From positions 62,001 through 126,000 of the forward strand of contig NZ_VFMJ01000001.1 of NCBI RefSeq assembly GCF_006715005.1: a stretch of DNA of 64,000 nucleotides, in the 5' to 3' direction. The translations under genes and the position numbers were made by a program. Source of the DNA: Serratia marcescens (lineage in GTDB: Bacteria; Pseudomonadota; Gammaproteobacteria; Enterobacterales; Enterobacteriaceae). Below the pieces are notes generated by a model. The model saw nothing but the letters and a program-made list of their open reading frames with translations, was not told where the DNA came from and made no database searches. This document shows, in pieces, positions 9,081-17,668 of this stretch. Position 1 is the first letter of the stretch. Every line of letters starts with the position of its first letter.

Positions 9081-11279
9081 ATGCCGACCAAGCGTCTTTC
9101 ATCATCCGCGGCCAAGCAGGGCCGTACCCCCGTCAGCGCGTTAGCCATCACCGTCGCTGCGGCGTTGGGCACGCTGGCGATGCCGGCTTTTTCCGCCGAC
9201 GCCAAGCCGGCCGCCAAGGAAGACACGATTACCGTTGTGGGCGGTAGCAATACCGCCCAGCAGGAAAGCGCCTGGGGGCCGGTCGGCACCTATGTCGCCA
9301 AGCGCAGCGCCACCGGCACCAAAACCGATACGCCGATCGAAAAGAACCCGCAGTCCGTTTCCGTAGTAACGCGTGAAGAGATGGACATGCGTCAGCCGGA
9401 TACGGTGAAGGGCGCTCTGGCCTATGCGCCGGGCGTATTCGCCAGCCGCGGCAGCTCCACGACCTATGATGCGGTGGCGATCCGCGGCTTCCCGGCCACC
9501 AACACCACCCAGTATCTGGATGGCCTGCGGTTGCTGGGCGACAACTACAGCGAAGCGTCCATCGATCCTTACTTCCTTGAGCGCGCCGAGCTACTGCGCG
9601 GCCCGGTCTCGGTGCTGTACGGCAAAAGCAACCCCGGCGGCCTGGTCGCGATGGTCAGCAAACGGCCAACCACCGAGCCGCTGCGCGAAATTCAGTTCAA
9701 AATGGGCACCGATAACCTGTTCCAGACCGGTTTCGATTTCAGCGACGCGCTGGACGATCAGGGTATCTATTCTTACCGCCTGACCGGCCTGGCGAAAGAC
9801 AGCGATTCGCAGCAGAACATGAGCAAAGAGAAGCGCTATGCGATCGCACCGTCCTTTAGCTGGCGTCCGGATGACAAAACCAACTTCACGCTGTTGGCCA
9901 ACATTCAAAACGATCCTTATACCGGTTATTACGGCTGGCTGCCGAAGCAGGGCACGCTGATCCCGCTGCCGAACGGCGGTAAGCTGCCGACCGATTTCAA
10001 CGAAGGCGAAGCCAGCAACTACACCTCCCGCAAACAGCGGATGATCGGCTACAGCTTCGAACATGCCTTCAACGATACCTGGGCGGTGCGCCAGAATCTG
10101 CGCTATATGCAGCTGGAAACCGACATGAAGAGCATCTATGGCAGCGGCGTTTCTGCGGCGACGCCGACGACGATTAATCGCGCCTATGTCCAGTCGAAAG
10201 AACACCTGAACAATTTCTCTGTGGATACCCAGGCGCAGGCGAAGGTGAAAACCGGCGATATCGACCACACGCTGTTGTTCGGCGTGGACTACATGCGCAT
10301 GCGTAACGATATCAATGCCGCATTTGGCTCTGCGGACGGTCTGAGCATGACCAATCCGCAATACGGGAATGACGCGGTCAATATCAACTTCCCTTACCAT
10401 TACCTGAACCGTCAGGAGCAAACCGGCCTGTATGTGCAGGAGCAAGGGGAGTGGAACCAGTGGCTATTGACGCTGGGCGGGCGCTATGACTGGGCGAAGA
10501 CTTCCGCTTATAACCGCGATACGAGTTCGACGAGCCAGCAGACCGATCGCCAGTTCACCTGGCGCGGCGGCCTCAACTACCTGTTCGACAACGGCGTGAC
10601 GCCGTATTTCAGCTACAGCGAATCGTTTGAACCGAATCTGGGCACGACGCAAGGGGGCAGCACATTCAAGCCGTCGATCGGCAAGCAGTATGAAGCCGGC
10701 GTGAAATACGTGCCGAAGGATCGTCCGATCGTGCTGACCGGTGCCCTGTATCAGCTGACCAAGAACAACAACCTGACGCCGGATCCGGATAACGCGCAGT
10801 TCAGCGTGCAGAGCGGCGAGATCCGTTCGCGCGGCGTGGAGCTGGAAGCCAAGGCGGCGTTGAATGCCAACGTCAACCTGATCGCCTCCTATACCTATAC
10901 CGATGCGAAATACACCAAGGACAATACCTATCAGGGCAAACCGACCGTCGAAGTGCCGAAACACATGGCGTCGCTGTGGGCGGATTATACCTTCCACGAA
11001 ACGGCGGTGAGCGGTTTGACGCTGGGTTCCGGGGTGCGTTACGTTGGCTCCAGCTCGAGCTTCAACAGCGATAACACCACCTTCAAGGTGCCAGACTACA
11101 CGCTGGTGGACGCCACCATTAAATACGATCTGGCGCGCTTTGGCCTGCCGGGCTCGTCCGTGGGCGTCAACATCAACAACCTGTTCGACAAGACCTACGT
11201 GTCGAGCTGCTACCGCGACTACGCCTGCTACTGGGGCGCAGAACGCCAGGTGGTCGCCACCGCAACCTTCCGTTTCTAA
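9081..11279 (+). CDS. fhuA: TonB-dependent ferrichrome outer-membrane receptor
   Basis: A 22-strand beta-barrel with an N-terminal plug that imports ferrichrome across the outer membrane using TonB energy. The first 38 or so residues are a signal peptide ending near AFSADAKP. The TonB box DTITVVG is at residues 48-54. Plug motifs include IRGFP near 135 and LRGPVSVLYGKSNPGG near 172. The C-terminal strand ends in VVATATFRF with the aromatic last residue needed for barrel assembly. The late segment with CYRDYACYW provides the loop cysteines also known in E. coli FhuA. It is 732 residues long and first gene of fhuACDB, under the Fur box at 9023. Confidence 0.94.
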   Translation: MPTKRLSSSAAKQGRTPVSALAITVAAALGTLAMPAFSADAKPAAKEDTITVVGGSNTAQQESAWGPVGTYVAKRSATGTKTDTPIEKNPQSVSVVTREEMDMRQPDTVKGALAYAPGVFASRGSSTTYDAVAIRGFPATNTTQYLDGLRLLGDNYSEASIDPYFLERAELLRGPVSVLYGKSNPGGLVAMVSKRPTTEPLREIQFKMGTDNLFQTGFDFSDALDDQGIYSYRLTGLAKDSDSQQNMSKEKRYAIAPSFSWRPDDKTNFTLLANIQNDPYTGYYGWLPKQGTLIPLPNGGKLPTDFNEGEASNYTSRKQRMIGYSFEHAFNDTWAVRQNLRYMQLETDMKSIYGSGVSAATPTTINRAYVQSKEHLNNFSVDTQAQAKVKTGDIDHTLLFGVDYMRMRNDINAAFGSADGLSMTNPQYGNDAVNINFPYHYLNRQEQTGLYVQEQGEWNQWLLTLGGRYDWAKTSAYNRDTSSTSQQTDRQFTWRGGLNYLFDNGVTPYFSYSESFEPNLGTTQGGSTFKPSIGKQYEAGVKYVPKDRPIVLTGALYQLTKNNNLTPDPDNAQFSVQSGEIRSRGVELEAKAALNANVNLIASYTYTDAKYTKDNTYQGKPTVEVPKHMASLWADYTFHETAVSGLTLGSGVRYVGSSSSFNSDNTTFKVPDYTLVDATIKYDLARFGLPGSSVGVNINNLFDKTYVSSCYRDYACYWGAERQVVATATFRF

Positions 11280-11326
11280 CCGGATAGCCGGGGCGGCGCC
11301 GCGTCGCCCCGGACAAAGCAGGATCT

Positions 11327-12124
11327 ATGCAGGACAAACTTCTTAATCCCGGCGCGGCCTTCGCGCTGGATAACGCCAGCTTCGCCGTCCCCGGTCGGGT
11401 GCTGCTGCAACCGCTGTCGCTCAGTTTTCCCCAGGGCAACGTCTGCGGCCTGATCGGTCACAACGGTTCCGGTAAATCCACGCTGTTGAAACTGCTCGGG
11501 CGGCACCATGCGCCCAGCGGCGGCCAGGTCTTGCTCAATCGGCAGCCGTTGGCGCAGTGGGACAGCAAATCCTTCGCCCGCCAGGTGGCCTACCTGCCGC
11601 AGCAGTTGCCGGCGGCGGAAGGCATGACGGTGCGTGAGCTGGTGGCCGTCGGCCGCTATCCGTGGCACGGCGCGCTGGGGCGTTTTGGCGCCAACGATCG
11701 CCAGTTGGTTGAAGAGGCCATTTCACTGGTGGGGCTGAAGCCGTTCGCCAACCGCCTGGTGGACAGCCTGTCCGGCGGCGAGCGCCAACGCGCCTGGCTG
11801 GCGATGATGGTGGCGCAGGACAGCCGCTGCCTGCTGCTCGACGAACCGACGTCGGCGCTGGACATCGCGCACCAGGTCGAGGTGCTGGCGCTCATTCAGC
11901 GCTTGAGCCGCGAACGCGATCTCACGGTGATCGCCGTGCTGCACGACATCAACATGGCGGCGCGCTACTGCGATCATCTGGTGGCGCTGCGCGGCGGTGA
12001 AATGATCGCTCAGGGCGGCCCGCTGGAACTGATGCAGGGGCCGGTGCTGGAGCAAATTTACGGTATTCCTATGGGCACGTTGCCGCACCCGAGCGGCGGC
12101 GCGCCGGTGAGTTTTGTCTACTGA
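11327..12124 (+). CDS. fhuC: Ferrichrome/hydroxamate ABC transporter ATP-binding protein
   Basis: The ATPase that drives hydroxamate-siderophore import through FhuB. Walker A GHNGSGKST lies near residue 45, signature LSGGERQR near 148, Walker B CLLLDEP near 168, and the switch histidine in AVLHD near 205. It is 265 residues, like E. coli FhuC. It begins about 47 bases after fhuA, and its TGA stop overlaps the fhuD ATG by one base, so the two are co-translated. Confidence 0.95.
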   Translation: MQDKLLNPGAAFALDNASFAVPGRVLLQPLSLSFPQGNVCGLIGHNGSGKSTLLKLLGRHHAPSGGQVLLNRQPLAQWDSKSFARQVAYLPQQLPAAEGMTVRELVAVGRYPWHGALGRFGANDRQLVEEAISLVGLKPFANRLVDSLSGGERQRAWLAMMVAQDSRCLLLDEPTSALDIAHQVEVLALIQRLSRERDLTVIAVLHDINMAARYCDHLVALRGGEMIAQGGPLELMQGPVLEQIYGIPMGTLPHPSGGAPVSFVY

Positions 12125-13032
12125 TGTCTTCTGCATTCACTTCTTCTCACGATCCGCTGCGCCGCCGTTTGTTGATGGCGCTGGCGCTGTCACCGCTGTT
12201 GGGCTCGTTGCCCGGCCGGGCGGCGGATGCGCCGCCGGATATCGCGCGCGTTGCGGCGCTGGAATGGCTGCCGATCGAACTGCTGCTGGCATTGGGCGTG
12301 ACGCCGCTGGCGGTGGCCGATGTGCATAACTACAACCTGTGGGTGGCGGAGCCGAAGCTGCCGGCGACGGTGGTCGACGTCGGTCAGCGCACCGAACCTA
12401 ACCTCGAACTGCTGCAGCAGCTCCAGCCTTCGCTGGTGTTGCTGTCGCAAGGCTATGGCCCGACGCCGCGAAAAATCCAACCCATCGCGCCAACCATGAG
12501 CTTCGGCTTCAACGACGGCAGCGGCAAACCGCTGACCGTCGCCCGCCAGTCGCTGCTGGCGCTGGGCCAGCGGTTGGGCATAGAAAGCCGGGCGGTAAAC
12601 CACCTGGCGCAGTTCGACGGCTTTATGCAGGACGCGCGTCAGCGCCTGCAAAGCTATACCCGGCAACCGCTGCTGTTGTTTTCGCTGATCGACACGCGCC
12701 ATGCGTTGATCATCGGCCAGAAAAGCCTGTTCCAGGAAGCGATGGACCAACTGGGCATCCGCAATGCTTGGCAGGAGCAAACCGACTTTTGGGGCACGGC
12801 GGTGGTGGGGATTGAACGGTTGGCTACGGTGCGTAACGCGCGGGTCATTTATCTGGATCACGGCAATCAGGCGATGATGGACAAGGTCAGCGCGACGCCG
12901 CTGTGGCAGTCGTTGCCCTTTGTGCGGCAAAACCAGCTGCGGCAGGTGCCGGCGGTGTGGTTCTACGGCGCCACGCTGTCGACGATGCGGTTTTGCCGCC
13001 TGTTGGCGCAGGCCCAGGAGAGTGCGGCATGA
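12124..13032 (+). CDS. fhuD: Fe(3+)-hydroxamate periplasmic binding protein
   Basis: Binds ferrichrome and related hydroxamates in the periplasm and hands them to FhuBC. The N-terminus DPLRRRLLMALALSPLLGS followed by GRAADAPP looks like a signal peptide with an RR(R) pair, possibly Tat-dependent. The rest is a class III binding protein: VAALEWLPIELLLALGV, VVDVGQRTEPNLELLQQLQP, and a C-terminal LWQSLPFV. Its length of 302 residues is usual. The stop overlaps the fhuB start as ATGA. Confidence 0.93.
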   Translation: MSSAFTSSHDPLRRRLLMALALSPLLGSLPGRAADAPPDIARVAALEWLPIELLLALGVTPLAVADVHNYNLWVAEPKLPATVVDVGQRTEPNLELLQQLQPSLVLLSQGYGPTPRKIQPIAPTMSFGFNDGSGKPLTVARQSLLALGQRLGIESRAVNHLAQFDGFMQDARQRLQSYTRQPLLLFSLIDTRHALIIGQKSLFQEAMDQLGIRNAWQEQTDFWGTAVVGIERLATVRNARVIYLDHGNQAMMDKVSATPLWQSLPFVRQNQLRQVPAVWFYGATLSTMRFCRLLAQAQESAA

Positions 13033-15017
13033 ATGCAGGCATCCGGAGATTACCGCTGACGCTGATCCTGCTGTTGCTGGCGGCGGCAGGCGGCCTGACG
13101 ATATACAACCTGGCGCAGCAGCTGCCGCCGGCGCAATGGGTGCGGGCGCTCAGCGCGCCGGACATCGACGACGTGCGGCAAATGCTGTTCCATTACAGCC
13201 TGCTGCCGCGGTTGACGGTGTCGCTGTTGGCCGGCGCCGGTCTGGGGTTGGTCGGCGTCCTGTTCCAGCAGGTGCTGCGCAATCCGTTGGCGGAGCCGTC
13301 GACGCTCGGCGTTGCCGCCGGCGCCCAGCTCGGCCTGACCATCGCCACGCTGTGGGTGCTGCCGGGGGGCGAATTCACTCGCCAACTGGCCGCTATGGTG
13401 GGCGCGATTGTGGTGGGCGGGCTGGTGTTCGGCGTCGCCTGGGGCAAGCGGATGTCGCCGGTCACGCTGATTCTGGCCGGGCTGGTGCTGGGGCTGTACT
13501 GCGGCGCGGTCAACAGCCTGTTGGCGCTGTTTCATTACGATCAGCTGCAGGGCATGTTCCTGTGGGGCACTGGCGCGTTGAACCAACAGGACTGGAGCGC
13601 CGTGCAGTTCATTCTGCCGCGTTTGCTGGTGGCCGGCGCGCTGGCGGCGCTGTTGCTGCGCCCGCTGACGCTGCTGGGGCTGGACGACGGCGTGGCGCGC
13701 AACCTGGGGCTGGGGCTATCGATGGCGCGCTTCTGCACCCTGGGGCTGGCCATTATCTTCAGCGCCATGTTGGTGAGTGCGGTGGGCGTTATCGGCTTTA
13801 TCGGCCTGTTTGCACCGCTGATGGCGAAGATGTTGGGCGCGCGCCGCCTGGCGCACCGCATGATGTTGGCGCCGTTGCTGGGGGCGCTGTTGCTGTGGTT
13901 GACCGATCAGGTGATGCTCGGGGTAACGCAGGTGTGGCGCGAGATCCCGACCGGCGCGGCCACCGCGCTGTTCGGTGCTCCGCTGCTGCTGTGGCTGCTG
14001 CCGCGTTTGCGCAGCGCCGCCACGCCGCCGCCGATGAACCTCGGCGACAAGGTGCCTGCCGAACGCGGGAATCTGCCTGCCTGGATCCTGGTGGGGGGCC
14101 TCGTACTGCTGATCGGCCTGACGCTGGCGCTGATGCTGGGCAAAAATGCCGGCGGCTGGCACTGGAGCCTGGGCGCGGAACTGGACTCCTTGCTGCCGTG
14201 GCGCTGGCCGCGGGTGCTGTCGGCGCTGGCGGCGGGCATGATGCTGGCGGTCGCTGGCACGCTGATCCAGAAATTGACCGGCAACCCGATGGCCAGCCCG
14301 GAAGTGCTGGGCATTAGTTCCGGCGCCGCTTTTGGCGTCGTGATGATGCTGTTTATGGTGCCGGGCGACGCCTTCGTTTGGCTGCTGCCCGCCGGCAGCC
14401 TGGGGGCGGCCGCGACGCTGCTTATCATCATGATCGCCGCAGGCCGCGGCGGTTTCTCGGCGGAACGTATGCTGCTCGCCGGTATCGCGCTCAGCACCGC
14501 CTTTACCACTGTCATCTTCCTGCTGTTGGCCAGCGGCGATCCGCGTATGGGGGGCTTGCTGACCTGGCTCTCCGGCTCGACCTATTCGGTGGAGCCGGCG
14601 CAGGCGCTGCGTACCGCGCTGGTGGCCGCCGGCCTGATGGTATTGGCGCCGCTGTGCCGCCGTTGGTTGACCATCCTGCCGCTCGGCGGCGCCACCGCCC
14701 GTTCGGTGGGCATTGCGCTGACGCCGGCGCGGTTGGCCATTCTTTTATTGGCTGCCGTGCTGACCGCGATGGCGACCCTGACCGTCGGGCCGTTGAGCTT
14801 TGTCGGGCTGATGGCGCCGCATATGGCGCGCATGCTGGGCTTCCGCCGCGCGCTGCCGCAGATGGTGATCGCCGCGCTGCTGGGCGGCTTGCTGATGGTG
14901 TTTGCCGACTGGTGCGGGCGGATGCTGCTGTTCCCGTATCAGATCCCCGCCGGGTTATTGGCGACCTTTATCGGTGCGCCGTACTTCGTTTATCTGCTGC
15001 GTAAGCAGACGTCGTAA
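13029..15017 (+). CDS. fhuB: Ferrichrome ABC transporter permease, duplicated-domain type
   Basis: FhuB is a fused double permease of the BtuC/FecCD family with about 20 membrane helices. Two homologous halves are visible. Each has an AGAGL- or AAGMM-type entry near its start, NPLAEPSTLGVAAG in half one against NPMASPEVLGISSGAA in half two, and GFIGLFAPLMAKMLG against SFVGLMAPHMARMLG (the ATPase-coupling loops). I start at ATG 13029, which overlaps the fhuD stop and gives MNAGIRRLPLTLILLLLAAA (662 residues, as in E. coli). The longer frame to 12903 runs inside fhuD and is not supported. Confidence 0.95.
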   Translation: MNAGIRRLPLTLILLLLAAAGGLTIYNLAQQLPPAQWVRALSAPDIDDVRQMLFHYSLLPRLTVSLLAGAGLGLVGVLFQQVLRNPLAEPSTLGVAAGAQLGLTIATLWVLPGGEFTRQLAAMVGAIVVGGLVFGVAWGKRMSPVTLILAGLVLGLYCGAVNSLLALFHYDQLQGMFLWGTGALNQQDWSAVQFILPRLLVAGALAALLLRPLTLLGLDDGVARNLGLGLSMARFCTLGLAIIFSAMLVSAVGVIGFIGLFAPLMAKMLGARRLAHRMMLAPLLGALLLWLTDQVMLGVTQVWREIPTGAATALFGAPLLLWLLPRLRSAATPPPMNLGDKVPAERGNLPAWILVGGLVLLIGLTLALMLGKNAGGWHWSLGAELDSLLPWRWPRVLSALAAGMMLAVAGTLIQKLTGNPMASPEVLGISSGAAFGVVMMLFMVPGDAFVWLLPAGSLGAAATLLIIMIAAGRGGFSAERMLLAGIALSTAFTTVIFLLLASGDPRMGGLLTWLSGSTYSVEPAQALRTALVAAGLMVLAPLCRRWLTILPLGGATARSVGIALTPARLAILLLAAVLTAMATLTVGPLSFVGLMAPHMARMLGFRRALPQMVIAALLGGLLMVFADWCGRMLLFPYQIPAGLLATFIGAPYFVYLLRKQTS

Positions 15018-15051
15018 GCCTCGCTCTCACCTTGTTTTCTCTGCCCTCAAG

Positions 15052-15076
15052 GGCCCAGCGTTGCTGGGCCTTTTTT
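15052..15076 (+). terminator. Terminator of the fhu operon
   Basis: The stem GGCCCAGC/GCTGGGCC with a GTT loop and six T, 35 bases after the fhuB stop. Confidence 0.85.
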
Positions 15077-15155
15077 CAACGCCTTACAAGGCGTTGCGTG
15101 CCGCTGCGCAAGAAAGACATTTAACGTGAAAAGGAACGCGGGAAGAGAGGGGGAA

Positions 15156-15323
15156 GTGAATATACTGCGGGCGGGTGCTCTGGATCTTTGTCTCTGGAGC
15201 CCGTGCGAAAGAGATAAAGAGAAAAGCCCCGAGTCGATATCCATCAACCCGAGGCCTACTCTAACGCGTGACAACGTTAAGTTAGCCTCTTACCCGCCGC
15301 GAGGCAAGGAGAAGAAGGCATGA
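15156..15323 (+). CDS. Mok-like overlapping leader ORF of hok copy A
   Basis: A frame of 55 codons from a GTG (15156) behind GGGGGAA; the frame also stays open to a GTG at 15126. It ends in a TGA at 15321-15323 that overlaps the ATGATG of the toxin gene. In hok/sok systems a leader frame of this kind is translated and pulls ribosomes onto hok. The product (NILRAGALDLCLWS..., ending PPRGKEKKA) has no recognised function of its own. The architecture fits mok; actual translation is inferred. Confidence 0.5.
   Translation: MNILRAGALDLCLWSPCERDKEKSPESISINPRPTLTRDNVKLASYPPRGKEKKA
15219..15254 (-). ncRNA. 3' end of a Sok-like antisense RNA, hok copy A
   Basis: Read on the minus strand, CCTCGGGTTGA and TCGACTCGGGG form an 11-bp stem (with G-T pairs) around a short loop, directly followed by CTTTTCTCTTT, an intrinsic terminator. 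It is antisense to the leader about 65-100 bases before the toxin start, where Sok acts in hok/sok loci. The 5' end and promoter of the RNA, somewhere to the right (about 15275-15300), cannot be fixed from sequence, so only the terminator end is annotated. Confidence 0.5.
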
Positions 15324-15475
15324 TGCCGAACAAACGGAGCCTGTTAAAATTGGTGGTTATTTGTGCCACGGTAATATCACTGGCATGGATAACCCGCAGC
15401 ACGCTGTGTGAGCTGCGGATCCGATCGGGCACTACGGAGGTTGCGGCCATTTTGGCTTACGAATCCGAACGGTAA
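15320..15475 (+). CDS. Hok-family type I toxin, copy A
   Basis: A 51-residue peptide starting MMPNKRSLLKLVVICATVIS, with one membrane helix (about residues 8-24), then TRSTLCELRIRSG, TEV and the end AYESER. This is the Hok/Gef pattern: N-terminal helix, R-x-x-LCE, R-x-G, TEVA, AYES. Such peptides insert into the inner membrane and collapse the potential when made in excess. A GAAGAAGG stretch precedes the ATG. The second ATG (15323) would give 50 residues, the usual Hok length. Copy B differs by one residue. Confidence 0.85.
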   Translation: MMPNKRSLLKLVVICATVISLAWITRSTLCELRIRSGTTEVAAILAYESER

Positions 15476-15549
15476 GGCAACCCGGCGGCGGGGGCTTTGC
15501 CTCCGCTTGCCGGCAGTCGATGCGTTGATCCAGGAGCACCCATCTGCTC

Positions 15550-15580
15550 AAAAAAAACGGCGAGCCCAGGCTCGCCGTTT
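15550..15580 (-). terminator. Terminator of metK
   Basis: The stem ACGGCGAGCC/GGCTCGCCGT with T-runs on both sides. On the minus strand seven T follow it, placing it about 20 bases after the metK stop. It could also stop transcription coming from hok copy A. Confidence 0.8.
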
Positions 15581-15598
15581 TCATGTTGATGTCGGGGC

Positions 15599-16753
15599 TT
15601 ATTTCAGGCCGGCGGCATCGCGCAGCAGTGCGGCTTTGTCGGTCGCTTCCCACGGGAAGTGCTCGCGGCCGAAGTGGCCGTAGGCAGCAGTTTCGCGGTA
15701 GATCGGTTGCAGCAGATCCATCATCTGGATCAGGCCATATGGGCGCAGATCGAAGAATTCGCGCACCAGTAGCGTCAGCTGCTCGGTTGGCACTTTCTCG
15801 GTACCGAAGGTTTCCACCATGATGGAGGTCGGTTCCGCTACGCCGATAGCGTAAGACACCTGAATCTCGCAGCGATCGGCCAGGCCGGCGGCGACGATGT
15901 TTTTCGCCACGTAGCGCGCCGCGTAAGCCGCGGAACGGTCAACCTTGGACGGATCCTTACCGGAGAAGGCGCCGCCGCCGTGGCGAGCCATGCCGCCGTA
16001 GGTGTCGACGATGATTTTACGGCCGGTCAGGCCGCAGTCGCCCATCGGGCCGCCGATAACGAAACGGCCGGTCGGGTTGATGTGGTATTTGGTGCCCGCC
16101 GTCAGCCATTCCGCCGGCAGGACCGGTTTGATGATCTCTTCCATCACCGCTTCTTGCAGATCTTTCAGCGAGATGTCTTCTGAGTGCTGGGTGGACAGTA
16201 CCACGGCGTCGATGCCGACGATTTTGCCGTCGTCGTACTGGAAGGTCACCTGGCTCTTCGCGTCCGGACGCAGCCACGGCAGGGTGCCGTTTTTCCGCAC
16301 TTCGGACTGGCGCTGCACCAGACGGTGCGCGTAGGTCACCGGGGCCGGCATCAGCACGTCGGTTTCGTTGGTGGCGTAGCCAAACATCAAGCCCTGATCG
16401 CCGGCGCCCTGCTCGAGAGGATCGGTACGGTCAACGCCCTGATTGATGTCCGGGGATTGTTTACCGATGGCGCTCAATACTGCGCAGGAGTTGGCGTCAA
16501 AGCCCATGTCCGAATGAACGTAGCCGATCTCGCGCACGGTCTTGCGGGTGATCTCTTCGATATCGACCCAGGCGCTGGTGGTGATTTCACCGCCGACCAG
16601 CACCATGCCGGTTTTCACGTAGGTTTCGCAGGCGACGCGCGCCTTCGGATCTTGTTCCAGGATGGCGTCGAGGACGGCATCGGAGATCTGATCGGCGATT
16701 TTATCGGGATGTCCTTCGGAGACGGATTCGGACGTGAAGAGGTGTTTAGCCAT
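15599..16753 (-). CDS. metK: S-adenosylmethionine synthetase
   Basis: Makes S-adenosylmethionine from methionine and ATP, an essential reaction that supplies methyl groups and, after decarboxylation, aminopropyl groups for spermidine. All landmarks are present: [20 protein letters not shown] at the N-terminus, [12 protein letters not shown] near 118, the flexible-loop region around 100, [19 protein letters not shown] near 265 and IGVAEPTS near 300. The length of 384 residues equals E. coli MetK. A candidate MetJ operator lies upstream (16907-16930). It is divergent from speA and followed by its own terminator. Confidence 0.97.
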   Translation of the reverse strand: MAKHLFTSESVSEGHPDKIADQISDAVLDAILEQDPKARVACETYVKTGMVLVGGEITTSAWVDIEEITRKTVREIGYVHSDMGFDANSCAVLSAIGKQSPDINQGVDRTDPLEQGAGDQGLMFGYATNETDVLMPAPVTYAHRLVQRQSEVRKNGTLPWLRPDAKSQVTFQYDDGKIVGIDAVVLSTQHSEDISLKDLQEAVMEEIIKPVLPAEWLTAGTKYHINPTGRFVIGGPMGDCGLTGRKIIVDTYGGMARHGGGAFSGKDPSKVDRSAAYAARYVAKNIVAAGLADRCEIQVSYAIGVAEPTSIMVETFGTEKVPTEQLTLLVREFFDLRPYGLIQMMDLLQPIYRETAAYGHFGREHFPWEATDKAALLRDAAGLK

Positions 16754-17524
16754 TGTGTTCTTTACCTTGCATAAGACGGGTTAGAAATTACTGCACAGCG
16801 CTGGAGATCCGGCATCAAAGCGAAGGGTCTTCCGCTGATGGCGCGAGATGCATCCTGCAACGCCCCTCAGGCAAAGCCGTTAAGCAGTTTATCAGTTAAC
16901 CAGTATAGATGGATTAACATCTGGACGTCTATTTTAGGTCAGGGTTTAGCCAGATTGCCAGTAATTTTTTGCGCTTTCGCTCTTTTACGCAAACGGGTTG
17001 GCGCCATTTTCATCGCTTGAAACAGTTTTCGGCGAATTTTCATTTTGCTTTTTCACCTTCTTACCGGTATAAACTGCGCGCGCGGTTCATTTGCTGCACA
17101 GTACGGCGATTGGCGCTGGGGAAGATGTGATAAACTTCCGCTTTGCATTCGCCGGCGTTGCGCTATTATCCGTCGCGGGCGTTCGCCGTGGCGCCGCCGC
17201 TTCATCGAACGGTCACGTTCTTACACTATTTTAGAGGCTGGGTCGTTCACTGTGAACGGCGCGCGTGGAGGTGGTTGGATTAATGATCCGTTGTCTACCG
17301 GTTGTTGGTTCCCAACAGCAGTGCCGTTCTGGCGCACATTCTTCTGCTATTTCCCGTCTTGTCTCTCTGTCACTTACCAGGTGCGATAAACACTTGGCCG
17401 CTACTCAGGATTCTCGGGCCGGCTAACGGTCGTCTGAAGAACTGAACAAGGGTAGCCTGCAGCCTTCCTGTGGGATGTTTCTTGGCCCGATTCACGAGGT
17501 TTGAACAGGGTGTCTTACAATTAT
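16754..17524. other. Divergent metK-speA intergenic region without a confident gene before yqgB
   Basis: About 770 bases. The left part holds the metK promoter region and tandem met boxes. The middle is AT-rich (16,940-17,080). The right part should contain the speA/yqgB promoter and a long leader. One 47-codon frame with a Shine-Dalgarno-like GGAGGT (17283-17426) is discussed under findings. A longer frame at 17045-17389 has no coding signs and is not called. Confidence 0.6.
16907..16930. promoter_or_regulatory. Candidate MetJ operator of metK (three tandem met boxes)
   Basis: AGATGGAT, TAACATCT and GGACGTCT are contiguous eight-base units matching the met box AGACGTCT at 5, 5 and 7 of 8 positions. 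MetJ with S-adenosylmethionine represses metK in E. coli through tandem boxes. Distance to the metK start is about 155 bases, so an upstream promoter is implied. Confidence 0.6.
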
Positions 17525-17668
17525 ATGAGTGATAAACCGATCGCTGACCGCGAACGGCAGTTCTCTTCGCTGCCGCCGGCGCGGCTTGTTGGGTTGTTCT
17601 CGCGGGTTGTAGCTGCGATAGTGGCTGACGGTTTCGTCAGTGCGGAATGTGAGGCGAACCATGTCTGA
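17525..17668 (+). CDS. yqgB: Small acid-stress protein YqgB, overlapping speA
   Basis: A 47-residue frame beginning [16 protein letters not shown] and continuing through [15 protein letters not shown]. It matches the pattern of E. coli YqgB (about 43 residues: KPVAQLERQ, then GLLS and AAIV), which also lies just upstream of speA. The stop TGA (17666-17668) falls inside the first codons of speA in another frame, so the two genes overlap by eight bases and may be translationally linked. In E. coli YqgB has been reported as acid-induced; the mechanism is not known to me. Confidence 0.72.
   Translation: MSDKPIADRERQFSSLPPARLVGLFSRVVAAIVADGFVSAECEANHV

Larger units (their letters stand above)
15156..15494 (+). 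repeat. Direct repeat copy A (hok-type locus)
   Basis: About 338 bases nearly identical to 21047-21384, in the same orientation. The copy contains a mok-like leader frame, the antisense-terminator hairpin, the Hok-family toxin frame and the first bases after it. Differences are scattered substitutions and one indel in the leader. Confidence 0.9.

Noticed and set aside
17045-17389. 114-codon plus-strand frame between metK and speA
   Set aside because: Very Arg/Cys/Trp/Phe-rich, no family similarity, weak start site, and it crosses the expected speA promoter and leader.
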